NCBI GenBank assembly: GCA_047974845.1 | Contig: JBKECQ010000004.1 | Coordinates: 1 to 23,302 of the forward strand | DNA from: Aminipila sp047974845 | GTDB taxonomy: Bacteria; Bacillota; Clostridia; Peptostreptococcales; Anaerovoracaceae | DNA: 23,302 nt | Direction: 5' to 3' | Shown: in pieces, positions 7,283-14,662 of the stretch | How positions within the stretch are numbered: position 1 is the stretch's first letter | Layout of the letters: each line of letters starts with the position of its first letter | Translations under genes and position numbers: made by a program | Notes under the pieces: generated by a model | Told to the model about the DNA's origin: nothing | The model's input: only the letters and a program-made list of their open reading frames with translations | The model's database searches: none

Positions 7283-8069
7283 TCGAACATTCTTCCCTTC
7301 TAAGTCTTGGTATATCTCTAACCAGCTTCTTAGTGTAATCACATGATGGATTTGTAAGAATGCTGGTTGCACTGCCATATTCAACCGTATTCCCTTGGTA
7401 CAAAACCATTATCCTATCGCTAATATAGGATGCAAGCGCCAAATTATGTGTAACCAAGAGAATTGTTGTGTTGAATTCTTTACGAAGATCTATGAACTCA
7501 TCAATAATCTGTTTTTGAACCGTTGCGTCCAATGCGGAAGTCGGTTCATCTCCAATCAATAAAGATGGTTTTAGACTCATGGCCATGGCAATGGAAACTC
7601 GTTGCTTCATACCTCCACTAAGTTCAAAAGGATACTGGTTAATCACTTTTTCAGGCTCTTTTAACCGTACCTTATCAAGCATAAAAAGAGCATACTCCAT
7701 AGCTTCATGTTTATTCATTTTCATTTTGTACTTCAAGTTTTCTACAAACTGTACACCGATTTTTCTTACTGGGTTTAAAGTGCTACCCGGTTCTTGAAAT
7801 ATTGTTCCAATTTTATTTCCCCGAATCATCTCAAAGTACTTCTGATTTTTATGAACCAAATCCACATCTTCTAACAGAATATGACCCTGCTCTATAACTC
7901 CGTTTTCTGGAAGAAAACCTTGAATTGCATTTAATAGTGTAGACTTTCCGCTTCCACTTTCTCCTACAATACTAACTATTTCTCCCTTCTCTACCTCAAA
8001 GCTAATATTATTCAGGACATTTATTTCCCCGTAGTTAACAGATAGATTTTCTACGTTTAAATACGCCAC
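7275..8069 (-). CDS. ABC importer ATPase, NikD/DppD type
   Basis: This encodes 264 residues, starting at a GTG with AGGAGGAA 7-8 bases before it. Motifs: Walker A GESGSGKST (36-44), Q-loop Q92, signature LSGGM (150-154), Walker B LLIGDEP (170-176), D-loop SALD and switch His208. This is the first of the two nucleotide-binding subunits of a family-5 peptide/nickel importer. The start lies 35 bases inside the upstream permease gene, and its stop overlaps the next ATPase start, so the three are tightly coupled. It lacks the C-terminal oligo_HPY domain, like NikD. Confidence 0.92.
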   Translation of the reverse strand: MAYLNVENLSVNYGEINVLNNISFEVEKGEIVSIVGESGSGKSTLLNAIQGFLPENGVIEQGHILLEDVDLVHKNQKYFEMIRGNKIGTIFQEPGSTLNPVRKIGVQFVENLKYKMKMNKHEAMEYALFMLDKVRLKEPEKVINQYPFELSGGMKQRVSIAMAMSLKPSLLIGDEPTSALDATVQKQIIDEFIDLRKEFNTTILLVTHNLALASYISDRIMVLYQGNTVEYGSATSILTNPSCDYTKKLVRDIPRLRREECSNA

Positions 8070-8913
8070 TTAGACTTCCTCCTATGCTTACATTTTTTTC
8101 GGAATTATCCCTTAGAATATCTGCTAATATATTAAACACAAATACGATAATAAAAAGAGCAATCCCCGGATATAACATATAATTAGGTGCTACTTGCATA
8201 TAATCTTTAGCTTCAGATAACATTAATCCAATTTCAGGCCTAGGTGGCTTAAACCCTAAACCAAGAAAGGCTAAGCCTGCAAAACGAAGGATAAAGCTAC
8301 TTACTGATAATGCACAATAAACTATAAGTTGCGGCATTATGTTGGGAATAATATACTTTGCGATTATCTTTGCTTTATTATTTCCATTTAAAATTCCCGT
8401 TTTTATGTATTCTTTTTCCTTTTCTCCAATAGTCAGTGCTCTTGTCATTCTGGCGTATTCAGCCCATCCCGGAATAACTAAGGCAAGTAGCGTATTAAAG
8501 GTGCCTGGTCCCAATACTCCTACAATAGCAATGCTCAAAACAACCCCGGGAAACGCTAACATCATATCTGCAAATCTCATAATAATGCTGTTCACAGCCC
8601 CACCCAAATATCCTGCTATAACCCCTAGGGTAGTTCCTATTACAAAAATAATAGAGACTCCTACTAATGCCAAAAATAAAGAGGATTGCATTCCTAATAT
8701 TGTCCTAGAAAAAATATCCCTGCCCAAGTGGTCGCATCCAAAAATGTATTCCATATTAGGAGGCATCAAAGTCAATGACGAATCAGTCAAATATGGGTCG
8801 TGCATTGCAATTTTATGTCCAAATAATAAGATTACAACTAACATTGCAAATATTACAAAGAATACCCATAATACTATTTTCTTTGTAATATAAGTATTTT
8901 TCGAGCTACTCAT
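8035..8913 (-). CDS. ABC importer permease, NikC/DppC type
   Basis: This is a 292-residue integral membrane protein. A first helix at about 12-32 is followed by the family motif FGCDHLGRDIFSR (58-70), typical of DppC/OppC/NikC. Further helices lie at about 79-102, 118-138, 140-155, 195-220 and 245-265. The cytoplasmic EAA-like loop that contacts the ATPases is near 167-193 (GEKEKEYIKTGILNG and following). AAAGGAGAATAAGTAAA precedes the ATG. One base separates it from the stop of the partner permease, and its 3' end overlaps the ATPase gene by 35 bases. Length is normal. Confidence 0.92.
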   Translation of the reverse strand: MSSSKNTYITKKIVLWVFFVIFAMLVVILLFGHKIAMHDPYLTDSSLTLMPPNMEYIFGCDHLGRDIFSRTILGMQSSLFLALVGVSIIFVIGTTLGVIAGYLGGAVNSIIMRFADMMLAFPGVVLSIAIVGVLGPGTFNTLLALVIPGWAEYARMTRALTIGEKEKEYIKTGILNGNNKAKIIAKYIIPNIMPQLIVYCALSVSSFILRFAGLAFLGLGFKPPRPEIGLMLSEAKDYMQVAPNYMLYPGIALFIIVFVFNILADILRDNSEKNVSIGGSLSGVFKRRKSIC

Positions 8914-8914
8914 T

Positions 8915-9853
8915 TTACTTATTCTCCTTTAATCTTATCTTTGGGTTGAAATACTGGTAAGAAATATCAACTAAAAAATTGATACAGCAAAACATCATTG
9001 CCATCCAAACTACATATACTTGAATAACCGGATAGTCCCTATGCGCAATTGAATGAATTGCTAAACTGCTTACTCCTCTATACATTAGTAATATTTCAAT
9101 AGCCGCTGTGCCGCCCAAAAGATGTCCAAAATTAATTCCCATAGCTGTAATGATGCTAAGCATTGCATTTTTTAAAATATTATTAACTAAAATTATACGA
9201 CCAGAAAGACCTCTGGCTTTTGCACCTTTAACGTAATCTTTATTAAGTTCTTCTAATACAGCGGCTCTAATTTGTTTAATTAAAATGCCGGAAGTTACAA
9301 TACCTAAAACCGTAGCCGGAATTATGACAGATTTAAATCCTTCTGATCCCATAACCGGTAGCCATTTTAACTTTATACCAAAGATAAACATAAAGATCAG
9401 AGCCAGATAAAAATTAGGAATAGATATAGATATAATAGAATACAGGTTAATTATCTGATCCTCTATCCTGTTAGCTTTTACAGCTGACAATAATCCTAAC
9501 GGAAAAGAAATAAATACTGCCACCAAAAATCCACTTACAGCCAGTGTCAAAGTCTTAGGCAACTCTCTCAAAAATAGCTCTAATGCAGGTACATTTGCGT
9601 TATAGCTAATGCCAAAATCTCCTTGAATTGCATTAAGTAGCCATGATAAATACTGTTTTAAAAAAGGATCATTTAATCCCATCTGTTCTCTGGTCAATTC
9701 CAGTAACTCCTTTGAAGGCGGTACTCCACCTTCACTTAGCAAGTTATAAGCCGGATCCCCTGGAGAAATATGTAACAGAAGGAATGTAAAAAAAGTTATT
9801 CCAACTAATACAACGAGTAGTTGCCACAACCTTTTCAATATATATTTGTACAT
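8915..9853 (-). CDS. ABC importer permease, NikB/DppB type
   Basis: This is a 312-residue membrane protein beginning MYKYILKRLWQLLVVLVGIT, the usual DppB/NikB opening. It continues with the HISPGDPAYNLL motif (28-39), the extracytoplasmic L-T-R-E-Q-M-G-L-N-D-P segment (53-63) and an EAA-like loop at about 201-230 (YVKGAKARGLS). About six helices are evident. GAGGTAAGACA precedes the ATG. It forms the channel with the next gene product and is separated from the upstream binding-protein gene by 192 bases that hold a large hairpin. Confidence 0.92.
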   Translation of the reverse strand: MYKYILKRLWQLLVVLVGITFFTFLLLHISPGDPAYNLLSEGGVPPSKELLELTREQMGLNDPFLKQYLSWLLNAIQGDFGISYNANVPALELFLRELPKTLTLAVSGFLVAVFISFPLGLLSAVKANRIEDQIINLYSIISISIPNFYLALIFMFIFGIKLKWLPVMGSEGFKSVIIPATVLGIVTSGILIKQIRAAVLEELNKDYVKGAKARGLSGRIILVNNILKNAMLSIITAMGINFGHLLGGTAAIEILLMYRGVSSLAIHSIAHRDYPVIQVYVVWMAMMFCCINFLVDISYQYFNPKIRLKENK

Positions 9854-9990
9854 TGTCTTACCTCAATTGTTAATAAAAATATGAAAAATTCTCATTCGTT
9901 GTGTTGATTTCTCTTATTAAAGAGCAATATACTGCAAAAATTCAGAGACTTTACATAAGATGTATAGCAATCTCTAATTTTTGCTCACAT

Positions 9991-10032
9991 ATAAGCATTC
10001 CCTATGGCAAAATTGCCATAAAGGTTGCTTAT
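9991..10032 (-). terminator. Intercistronic stem-loop after the binding-protein gene
   Basis: The arms 9991-10009 and 10014-10032 pair over 19 positions with G-U pairs and a couple of mismatches, around a 4-base loop. It lies 13 bases after the lipoprotein gene's stop. There is no T-run after it on the minus strand, so it more likely acts as an mRNA-stabilising or partial-termination hairpin that raises binding-protein levels over permease levels. Confidence 0.6.
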
Positions 10033-10045
10033 ATGCCATGGCAAT

Positions 10046-11611
10046 TTACGAATTAAAATCTACATCTACATTCATTTGATAATAATCCAGCGGATGTACA
10101 TAAAGGTTTTTCAAATTCTTATTTCTTACAATGTTGTTTGTTGAGAAGCATAAAAAGACATTCATCCCATCTTCTACAATTAATTTCTGTGCTTCATAAG
10201 CAAGCTCGCTACGTTTTTGTATATTACTTTCAGTTTCCAAAAGTTTAACAATTTCATTTACCCTATCATTTTTGTAATATCCAATATAATTTTCTGAAGC
10301 GGTTTCGCTAAAGGCAACATCTAATAATCTTTTGGGATCAGTACTTGTAGCTATGGAAAAACCATCAAAAGCTAAATCAAAATTTCCGGATTGATATTGT
10401 TCAACCGGTAGTTTTTCATAACCTACCAGCTCTATTTCAATACCTATTTTTGCAAGCTCGCCTTGTAGATACTGTGCAATAATAGGAATCTCTGACCTAG
10501 TTGGATAATTACAAAGCTTAAGAGATAATTTTTTACCATTTTTCTCTAAAATTCCGTCCCCATCACTATCAGCAAAGCCAGCATCTTTTAACAGTTGTTT
10601 CGATTTTTCTATATCAAAATTATATCCGGCTATTTTTTCTGATCCAAATGGAAGAGTCTTTGGGTATGGTGTTTGAGTTGGAACTACCGTTTTGCTCAAC
10701 GTTACTTCTGCCATTGCTTCCCTATCAACTGCATGATTTATTGCATCTCTTACCCTGCGATCTGATAAGAATTCATTGTTGGGATTCATCATTATGTATA
10801 TCAATTTCATTGACGTTGTTTTATCAATGACAAAGTTATCATCTTGTCCAAAAACTTCAAGTCCCGCTGCCGTAAGATTCATTGTAGCATCAATCTCACC
10901 AGATTGAAGTGCAAGCATCCTTGTGTTGCCATCTGCTATTAAAATGTATTTAACACTTTCAAGCTTGGCCTTTCCACCCCAATATTTGTCAAAAGGTACC
11001 ATTATAGCACTTTCTTTTGGATTATACTCCTTGACCATATAAGGACCTGTACAAATTGGTTTAGTAGCAAAGTCTTGGCTATCTGCTGCATTTACATTAA
11101 CTATAACGAAAATAGACTCTGCTAATTTATCCGGTAGTATTGGATCCTTAGTTGCTGTTTCTATAATAAGTTTATTTCCATCCGTGCTTAACAAAGTGTC
11201 CTTCAGCATATCTTTTGCTCTTGTATTTTTCTCAATGGCCCGTTCAATACTTGACTTAACATGTTCTGCCGTCATTTTTTCACCATCATGGAAATACACA
11301 TTGTCTTTTATTACAAATTCCCATATATTATCATCTACCATCTTATATTCCGAAGCAAGCCACGGCTGAGGCGACATATTCTCATCAATTTTAACCAGTG
11401 TTTCCCCTATGCCATATCTAATTGTTCCCCATCCGTTATAATTGTTCGCAGGATCAATATTCTCATCAAAAAATGGCATTCCAATTACTACGGTCTTACC
11501 ATCTTCCGCGCCGTCATTTGGATTGCCACTTGAACCACATCCGTAAAAAACTCCAGCAAGAATTGTAATCAAAACAATTACACTAATTTGTTTCATAAAC
11601 ATTTTCTTCAT
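10046..11611 (-). CDS. Family-5 extracellular solute-binding lipoprotein of a B12-riboswitch-linked ABC importer
   Basis: This encodes 521 residues from the ATG at 11609-11611, preceded by AAGGAGGG. An upstream in-frame TTG at 11632 overlaps that site and is unlikely. The N-terminus MKKMFMKQISVIVLITILAG then VFYGC is a lipoprotein signal with Cys25 as the acylated residue. The mature protein is a SBP_bac_5 protein (peptide/nickel/corrinoid class): GETLVKIDENMSPQPWLASE near the start, a TAEHVKSSIERA block, then DRRVRDAINHAVDREAMAE. A DADSDGDGILEKNGK-like Asp-rich loop near the centre, where peptide-binding relatives have a similar insertion, ends the recognisable features. It delivers substrate to the four downstream gene products. 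The cobalamin riboswitch in its leader suggests cobalt, nickel or a corrinoid; a peptide or another chelate cannot be excluded. Confidence 0.88.
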   Translation of the reverse strand: MKKMFMKQISVIVLITILAGVFYGCGSSGNPNDGAEDGKTVVIGMPFFDENIDPANNYNGWGTIRYGIGETLVKIDENMSPQPWLASEYKMVDDNIWEFVIKDNVYFHDGEKMTAEHVKSSIERAIEKNTRAKDMLKDTLLSTDGNKLIIETATKDPILPDKLAESIFVIVNVNAADSQDFATKPICTGPYMVKEYNPKESAIMVPFDKYWGGKAKLESVKYILIADGNTRMLALQSGEIDATMNLTAAGLEVFGQDDNFVIDKTTSMKLIYIMMNPNNEFLSDRRVRDAINHAVDREAMAEVTLSKTVVPTQTPYPKTLPFGSEKIAGYNFDIEKSKQLLKDAGFADSDGDGILEKNGKKLSLKLCNYPTRSEIPIIAQYLQGELAKIGIEIELVGYEKLPVEQYQSGNFDLAFDGFSIATSTDPKRLLDVAFSETASENYIGYYKNDRVNEIVKLLETESNIQKRSELAYEAQKLIVEDGMNVFLCFSTNNIVRNKNLKNLYVHPLDYYQMNVDVDFNS

Positions 11612-11718
11612 ATATTTCAGTCCCTCCTTCAATATGCGCCCTTCAATAAGCGATTACTACTGGCTTATAAACTTGATATGAAGAATGTATTCAGATGCTA
11701 ATATTTTATTATTCTAAA

Positions 11719-11772
11719 CCCAAAATTCATATCATCTGCAAATCATGATAGACCAATAATGTGTATTTTGGG
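11719..11772 (-). promoter_or_regulatory. Possible expression platform downstream of the cobalamin aptamer
   Basis: On the minus strand CCCAAAAT (11765-11772) can pair with ATTTTGGG (11719-11726) around a 38-base loop that itself holds an ATCAT/ATGAT stem. A run of eight T lies just upstream at 11776-11783. I could not find a textbook terminator/antiterminator pair, so the switching mechanism is unresolved. Confidence 0.3.
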
Positions 11773-11817
11773 CACAAAAAAAATACAAAACCATCGTTCG
11801 TAGAATTGCAAAAGAAA

Positions 11818-11967
11818 CCATTAGGCAGGTATTCTGACTTAAGAATCAACATCTATTCAGCCTTCCCAGTTTCCCAGTGGCATAATGGAATAGACTACTC
11901 TATTACAGCGGCGTGACCGTGCAGGATTTTCACCTATCTTCCCTAAAAAAATCACTTTACCTAATCG
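11818..11967 (-). ncRNA. Cobalamin (B12) riboswitch aptamer
   Basis: Read on the minus strand, conserved blocks appear in order: AGGGAAGATAGGTGAAAATC (11926-11945 region), GCACGGTCACGCCGCTGTAA, ATGCCACTGGGAAACTGGGA, and AAGTCAGAATACCTGCC near the 3' end. These are the hallmark B12-box elements. The outer P1 helix closes as TTAGG (11960-11964) with CCTAA (11821-11825). The aptamer lies about 205 bases upstream of the solute-binding protein start. Cobalamin binding is expected to reduce expression of the importer operon. The identification is strong; the ligand subtype is not determined. Confidence 0.95.
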
Positions 11968-11977
11968 TGTAAATTTA

Positions 11978-12022
11978 ATTATACTTTACTTTTACTCTAT
12001 CCCAATTGCAAAGTGTTGTCAA
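11978..12022 (-). promoter_or_regulatory. Promoter region of the riboswitch-controlled importer operon
   Basis: On the minus strand a perfect TATAAT lies at 11978-11983, with TTGGGA 16 bases upstream (12000-12005). A perfect TTGACA at 12017-12022 pairs at 17 bases with TAGAGT (11994-11999). Either pair would start a transcript just before the aptamer. The order -35/-10/riboswitch/gene is consistent. Confidence 0.55.
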
Positions 12023-12326
12023 TTAATTTATTTATAATGCAGTACTTAGTTAGTATAAAAATACAATAAATATCAATGTTTCTTTGAAAAATATGCTTTA
12101 ACAATGTTGTATGCCTAAAAGAGATGTGCGAACTCTCTACAAACTCATTAATCAAGCAAATTGAGAAATCATGTTCAATTTATACTAAATTACTGTATTC
12201 AGCGAGCAAAACTTCAAGATAATCAACCTTATGTGTGCTCTTAAGAGAATTTGAGTGAGTCAATGGATGCATGACACTTTCATAAGATAAACTAGCCTAC
12301 TTGTGGTATTTTGCTTCATTTGTCAT
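12023..12326. other. Intergenic stretch with no convincing gene
   Basis: About 300 AT-rich bases lie between the importer promoter and the padR terminator. The only thing noted is a 38-codon minus-strand open stretch ending at the TAA at 12180-12182 (…HPLTHSNSLKSTHKVDYLEV…). It has no ribosome binding site and no recognised family. It could be the tail of a lost gene, but may be chance. Confidence 0.4.
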
Positions 12327-12366
12327 AAAAAAATGAGCAGGATTGTCCTAAAAACATCCTGCCGAT
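12327..12366 (-). terminator. Rho-independent terminator of padR
   Basis: On the minus strand GCAGGAT (12356-12362) pairs with ATCCTGC (12337-12343), flanked by further AAAT/ATTT pairing. A run of seven T (12327-12333) follows. It lies about 45 bases after the padR stop. Confidence 0.8.
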
Positions 12367-12408
12367 TTATTCTTCTCAGATATTAAATTAAGACAAAAAT
12401 TACACAAG

Positions 12409-12711
12409 TTATAACTCATGGGTTAATTCATGAATTTTTATCTTAGCCTTACTCAACACATCAATGCCCTCTTTAGTTGCTGAGTAGTATTTTCTTGTTT
12501 TTCCGTTGACATTTTCGGTGCTTGATGTAAGCAATCCGCTCTTTTCAAGATTGTGAAAGATAGGATATAGCGTACCGGCACTAATGTCGTACCCGTGATG
12601 CTTCAATTCATCAATCATCCATGTTCCGTAGATAGGTTCCTTGGAAGCGTGTTGAAGAATATGAACTTGTATGAAAGCTAAAAACAATTTTCTAATAACC
12701 GGTTCTTGCAT
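12409..12711 (-). CDS. PadR-family transcriptional repressor
   Basis: This encodes 100 residues. The winged helix-turn-helix of PadR proteins is evident: FLAFIQVHILQHASKEPIYG (10-29), then the recognition part YDISAGTLYPIFHNLEKSGL (41-60) and the wing NGKTRKYYSATKEG (64-77). The C-terminus is short, as in the compact PadR subfamily. AGGAGGTTTTGCA precedes the ATG. It is transcribed divergently from the FetA/FetB-like genes over a 98-base region carrying a 21-base perfect palindrome. It is therefore probably the local repressor of both units. The ligand is unknown; a metal or redox signal would fit the neighbours. Confidence 0.92.
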   Translation of the reverse strand: MQEPVIRKLFLAFIQVHILQHASKEPIYGTWMIDELKHHGYDISAGTLYPIFHNLEKSGLLTSSTENVNGKTRKYYSATKEGIDVLSKAKIKIHELTHEL

Positions 12712-12746
12712 TGCAAAACCTCCTGTGCTATAATTATATCGATTTT

Positions 12747-12767
12747 CAATATCGAACTTCGATATTG
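12747..12767. promoter_or_regulatory. Perfect palindrome, probable PadR operator
   Basis: CAATATCGAA, a central C, and TTCGATATTG form a perfect 21-base palindrome in the divergent padR/fetA region. A further half-site-like ATATCGAT lies just to its left (12737-12744), next to a TATAAT on the minus strand that may be the padR -10. An operator here could block both promoters. Confidence 0.7.
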
Positions 12768-12775
12768 TTATTATA

Positions 12776-12796
12776 GCTTATATATTCTATATAAGC
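12776..12796. promoter_or_regulatory. Second palindrome next to the fetA-like ribosome binding site
   Basis: GCTTATATA and TATATAAGC flank TTC, a perfect inverted repeat directly before the AAGGAGGTG ribosome binding site. A possible promoter TTGTTA (12765-12770), 17 bases, TATATA (12788-12793) overlaps both palindromes. It may be a second operator or a leader hairpin. Confidence 0.5.
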
Positions 12797-12809
12797 AAGG
12801 AGGTGTATT

Positions 12810-13433
12810 ATGAATCTCATTCATTCAGATAATCAATTGAAGTTTTCTAATATAATTTCTTATCCGGAAATTAGCATTACTGAGAATTCCTTCACGTTCA
12901 TTTCCGGCGCAAGTGGATGTGGAAAAAGTACATATCTGAAAATGCTCAACAGGACGGCACTGCCATCTCAAGGAACAATCCTATACAATGGTAAAGACAT
13001 TTCCAAGCTTGCAGTGTTGCAACACAGAAAAGAAGTCCTTTTAGCTCCACAGGATGTGTTTCTTATTGATGGTAGCATAGAAGATAATTTCAGGTTTTAT
13101 TATATGGCAAGAGAAGAGAAAATGCTGTCTTCAGAACAAATGAAAAGGTATCTTGAAATCTGTTGTACGAACTTCACACACGCCGATGACTGCACCACAC
13201 TCTCCGGCGGAGAACGTCAGCGAGTGTTTCTGGCTATTTTTTTATCTTTGGCCTCCAAGGTTTTATTGCTGGATGAGCCTACTGCAGCTTTAGACGAAAA
13301 CACATCATCTGCCCTTTTGTCCAGCATTAAGGAATATTGTAAATTAGAGCATATTACAGTCATCTGTGTCTGCCACAACGAAAGTTTAATTGAAAAATTT
13401 TCAGATGTAACAATAAGATTGGGGGCTAAGTAA
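12810..13433 (+). CDS. fetA: ABC exporter ATPase, FetA/YbbL-like (putative iron export)
   Basis: This encodes 207 residues. Motifs: Walker A GASGCGKST (33-41), Q-loop Q81, signature LSGGE (131-135), Walker B VLLLDEP (151-157), D-loop AALD and switch His189. The small size and the phrase AVLQHRKEVLLAPQDVFLIDGSI (about 68-90) fit the FetA/YbbL family, which pairs with a UPF0014 permease. In E. coli FetAB exports iron and protects against oxidative stress; the transfer of that function here is by family and by the adjacent FetB-like gene. CAAGGAGGTG lies 7 bases before the ATG. The stop and the next start share one base (TAATG). The upstream palindromes and divergent padR suggest inducible expression. 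Confidence 0.85.
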   Translation: MNLIHSDNQLKFSNIISYPEISITENSFTFISGASGCGKSTYLKMLNRTALPSQGTILYNGKDISKLAVLQHRKEVLLAPQDVFLIDGSIEDNFRFYYMAREEKMLSSEQMKRYLEICCTNFTHADDCTTLSGGERQRVFLAIFLSLASKVLLLDEPTAALDENTSSALLSSIKEYCKLEHITVICVCHNESLIEKFSDVTIRLGAK

Positions 13434-14209
13434 TGAACGGTGTCGCTGAATTACAGATATGGCAGTTTGCCTTGGTCTATTTTTTACTAATCATTGTAAT
13501 TGCACTTATGAAAAAATGTCATATTGACCAGACTAAACTGTTAATTACAGCAAGCATTAAAATGACTGTGCAACTAATACTTGCCGGCCTGATTCTCACC
13601 TATATTTTTAAAAATCCACATCCTATATTTACTATATCTTATCTTATGGCAATGATTGCTTTTACGATTCATCGTGTGTTATCACGAAGCAAAGGACTAA
13701 ACAATCGTTTCAAACTTATTATTGCAGTGTCTGTCGGTTTTTCGGGAATAGCAGTTCTTATTTTTTTCATATTTGTTGTAGTTGGTGAGAGTATTTTAAA
13801 CCCACAATATGTCATACCCATTTCCGGTATGTTGATGGGAAATACCATGACCGGTGTTTCACTTGGAGTCAAAACACTTCAGGAAAGCCTAAACGGTCAG
13901 CGAACTAAGGTTAATGCTTTACTTTGCGCAGGCGCGGCTCCAAAAACAATCTTACTGCCATTTGTTACACAAGCGCTTGAAACCGCAATGCTACCAACTC
14001 TCAATTCTATGGTAGGAATGGGAATTGTTTCTCTACCGGGTATGATGACCGGTCAGATTCTAGCGGGAACGCTTCCAACCACGGCGATTCTTTACCAGAT
14101 AGCCATCATGATTGCAATATGTACTGTAGTTACCTGTTCAAGCTTCGGAAGCTTGTATTTTGGCTACAGAACATTATTTGATAAAAATACACAGATTATT
14201 CATCAATGA
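13433..14209 (+). CDS. fetB: UPF0014 permease, FetB/YbbM-like (putative iron exporter)
   Basis: This is a 258-residue polytopic membrane protein, equal in length to E. coli FetB. Hydrophobic segments lie near 9-26, 36-58, 64-82, 95-118, 124-140, 190-212 and 218-243. Family signatures are ISGMLMGNTMTGVSLG (130-145), a QRTKVNALLCAGA segment (156-168) and the highly conserved SLPGMMTGQILAG (200-212). It forms the membrane domain for the ATPase encoded immediately upstream (stop/start overlap TAATG). Iron export is the known role of E. coli FetAB; substrate in this organism is inferred. The nearby DtxR-family remnant is consistent with a metal-handling neighbourhood. Confidence 0.9.
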   Translation: MNGVAELQIWQFALVYFLLIIVIALMKKCHIDQTKLLITASIKMTVQLILAGLILTYIFKNPHPIFTISYLMAMIAFTIHRVLSRSKGLNNRFKLIIAVSVGFSGIAVLIFFIFVVVGESILNPQYVIPISGMLMGNTMTGVSLGVKTLQESLNGQRTKVNALLCAGAAPKTILLPFVTQALETAMLPTLNSMVGMGIVSLPGMMTGQILAGTLPTTAILYQIAIMIAICTVVTCSSFGSLYFGYRTLFDKNTQIIHQ

Positions 14210-14341
14210 TTTTAACCTTACATTTTTGAACTTAGTGTGTTGCTTATGGTATAAATACGCCTTGCTTAGGAATATAGTATTACTATTTTTTCAAAATTTT
14301 TTGAAGTATTGTCTCATATTCATATGAAACAATGTCCAACT

Positions 14342-14382
14342 AAAAAAGGCTTAACTTGAAAAATTTATTCTCAATTTAAGCC
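14342..14382 (-). terminator. Terminator of the decayed DtxR gene
   Basis: The arms 14348-14359 and 14371-14382 pair with one mismatch (GGCTTAACTTGA against TCAATTTAAGCC). On the minus strand a run of six T follows (14342-14347). It may also slow read-through from the fetB-like gene on the plus strand, which has no better terminator. Confidence 0.7.
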
Positions 14383-14402
14383 CTTAATTGTAGATTAAAA
14401 TG

Positions 14403-14660
14403 TTATTTGATTTTGTATAAGGTTATCTCTTTGATAACATGTTCTATTTTACAAGCATCTTTCGATGCAATATCCTTCGGTACTCCAATAGACAAAAATA
14501 TACTGGCAAGGGTTTCGTGCCTGTTTAAAATAGCTGTTACTATTCAAAGCCCTTTGTCAGTTAAGGCAATATATCCGCAACTGCAAATATTATTAAATCC
14601 CTGTGATTTAAGCTTTTTCATAGCTTCGCCTATACTTGGCTTTGAAAATCCTTATATATC
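14403..14660 (-). pseudogene. DtxR/MntR-family metalloregulator, decayed remnant
   Basis: One minus-strand frame (stop TAA at 14403-14405) reads GFSKPSIGEAMKKLKSQGF, then NICSCGYIALTDKGL, a stop, then IVTAILNRHETLASIFLSIG and VPKDIASKDACKIEHVI. This is the recognition helix, wing and dimer/metal-binding part of DtxR/IdeR/MntR regulators; the Asp-Ala-Cys-Lys-Ile-Glu-His segment holds metal-ligand positions. Two in-frame stops interrupt it (a TAA at 14652-14654 and a TGA after DKGL). The N-terminal about 40 residues are absent, because at 14661 the sequence switches to an rhs fragment. The gene was once a metal-dependent repressor and is now dead. It may have governed the neighbouring exporter or another lost metal operon. 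Confidence 0.8.
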
Positions 14661-14662
14661 GT

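Noticed and set aside
7283..7384. N-terminal extension of the second ATPase by 34 codons
   Set aside because: The extension overlaps the upstream ATPase gene in another frame and has no family similarity. The ATG at 7282 gives the normal ATPase start and a coupled overlap.
8339..8893. 184-codon plus-strand open frame inside the NikC-type permease gene
   Set aside because: It is antisense to a clearly conserved permease, and its hydrophobic composition is only a reflection of that gene.
14276..14330. AT-rich stretch with TTTTTTCAAAATTTTTTGAA as a possible fetB terminator
   Set aside because: The palindrome is pure AT with short arms, and AGTATT occurs as a direct rather than an inverted repeat around it; not convincing as a terminator.
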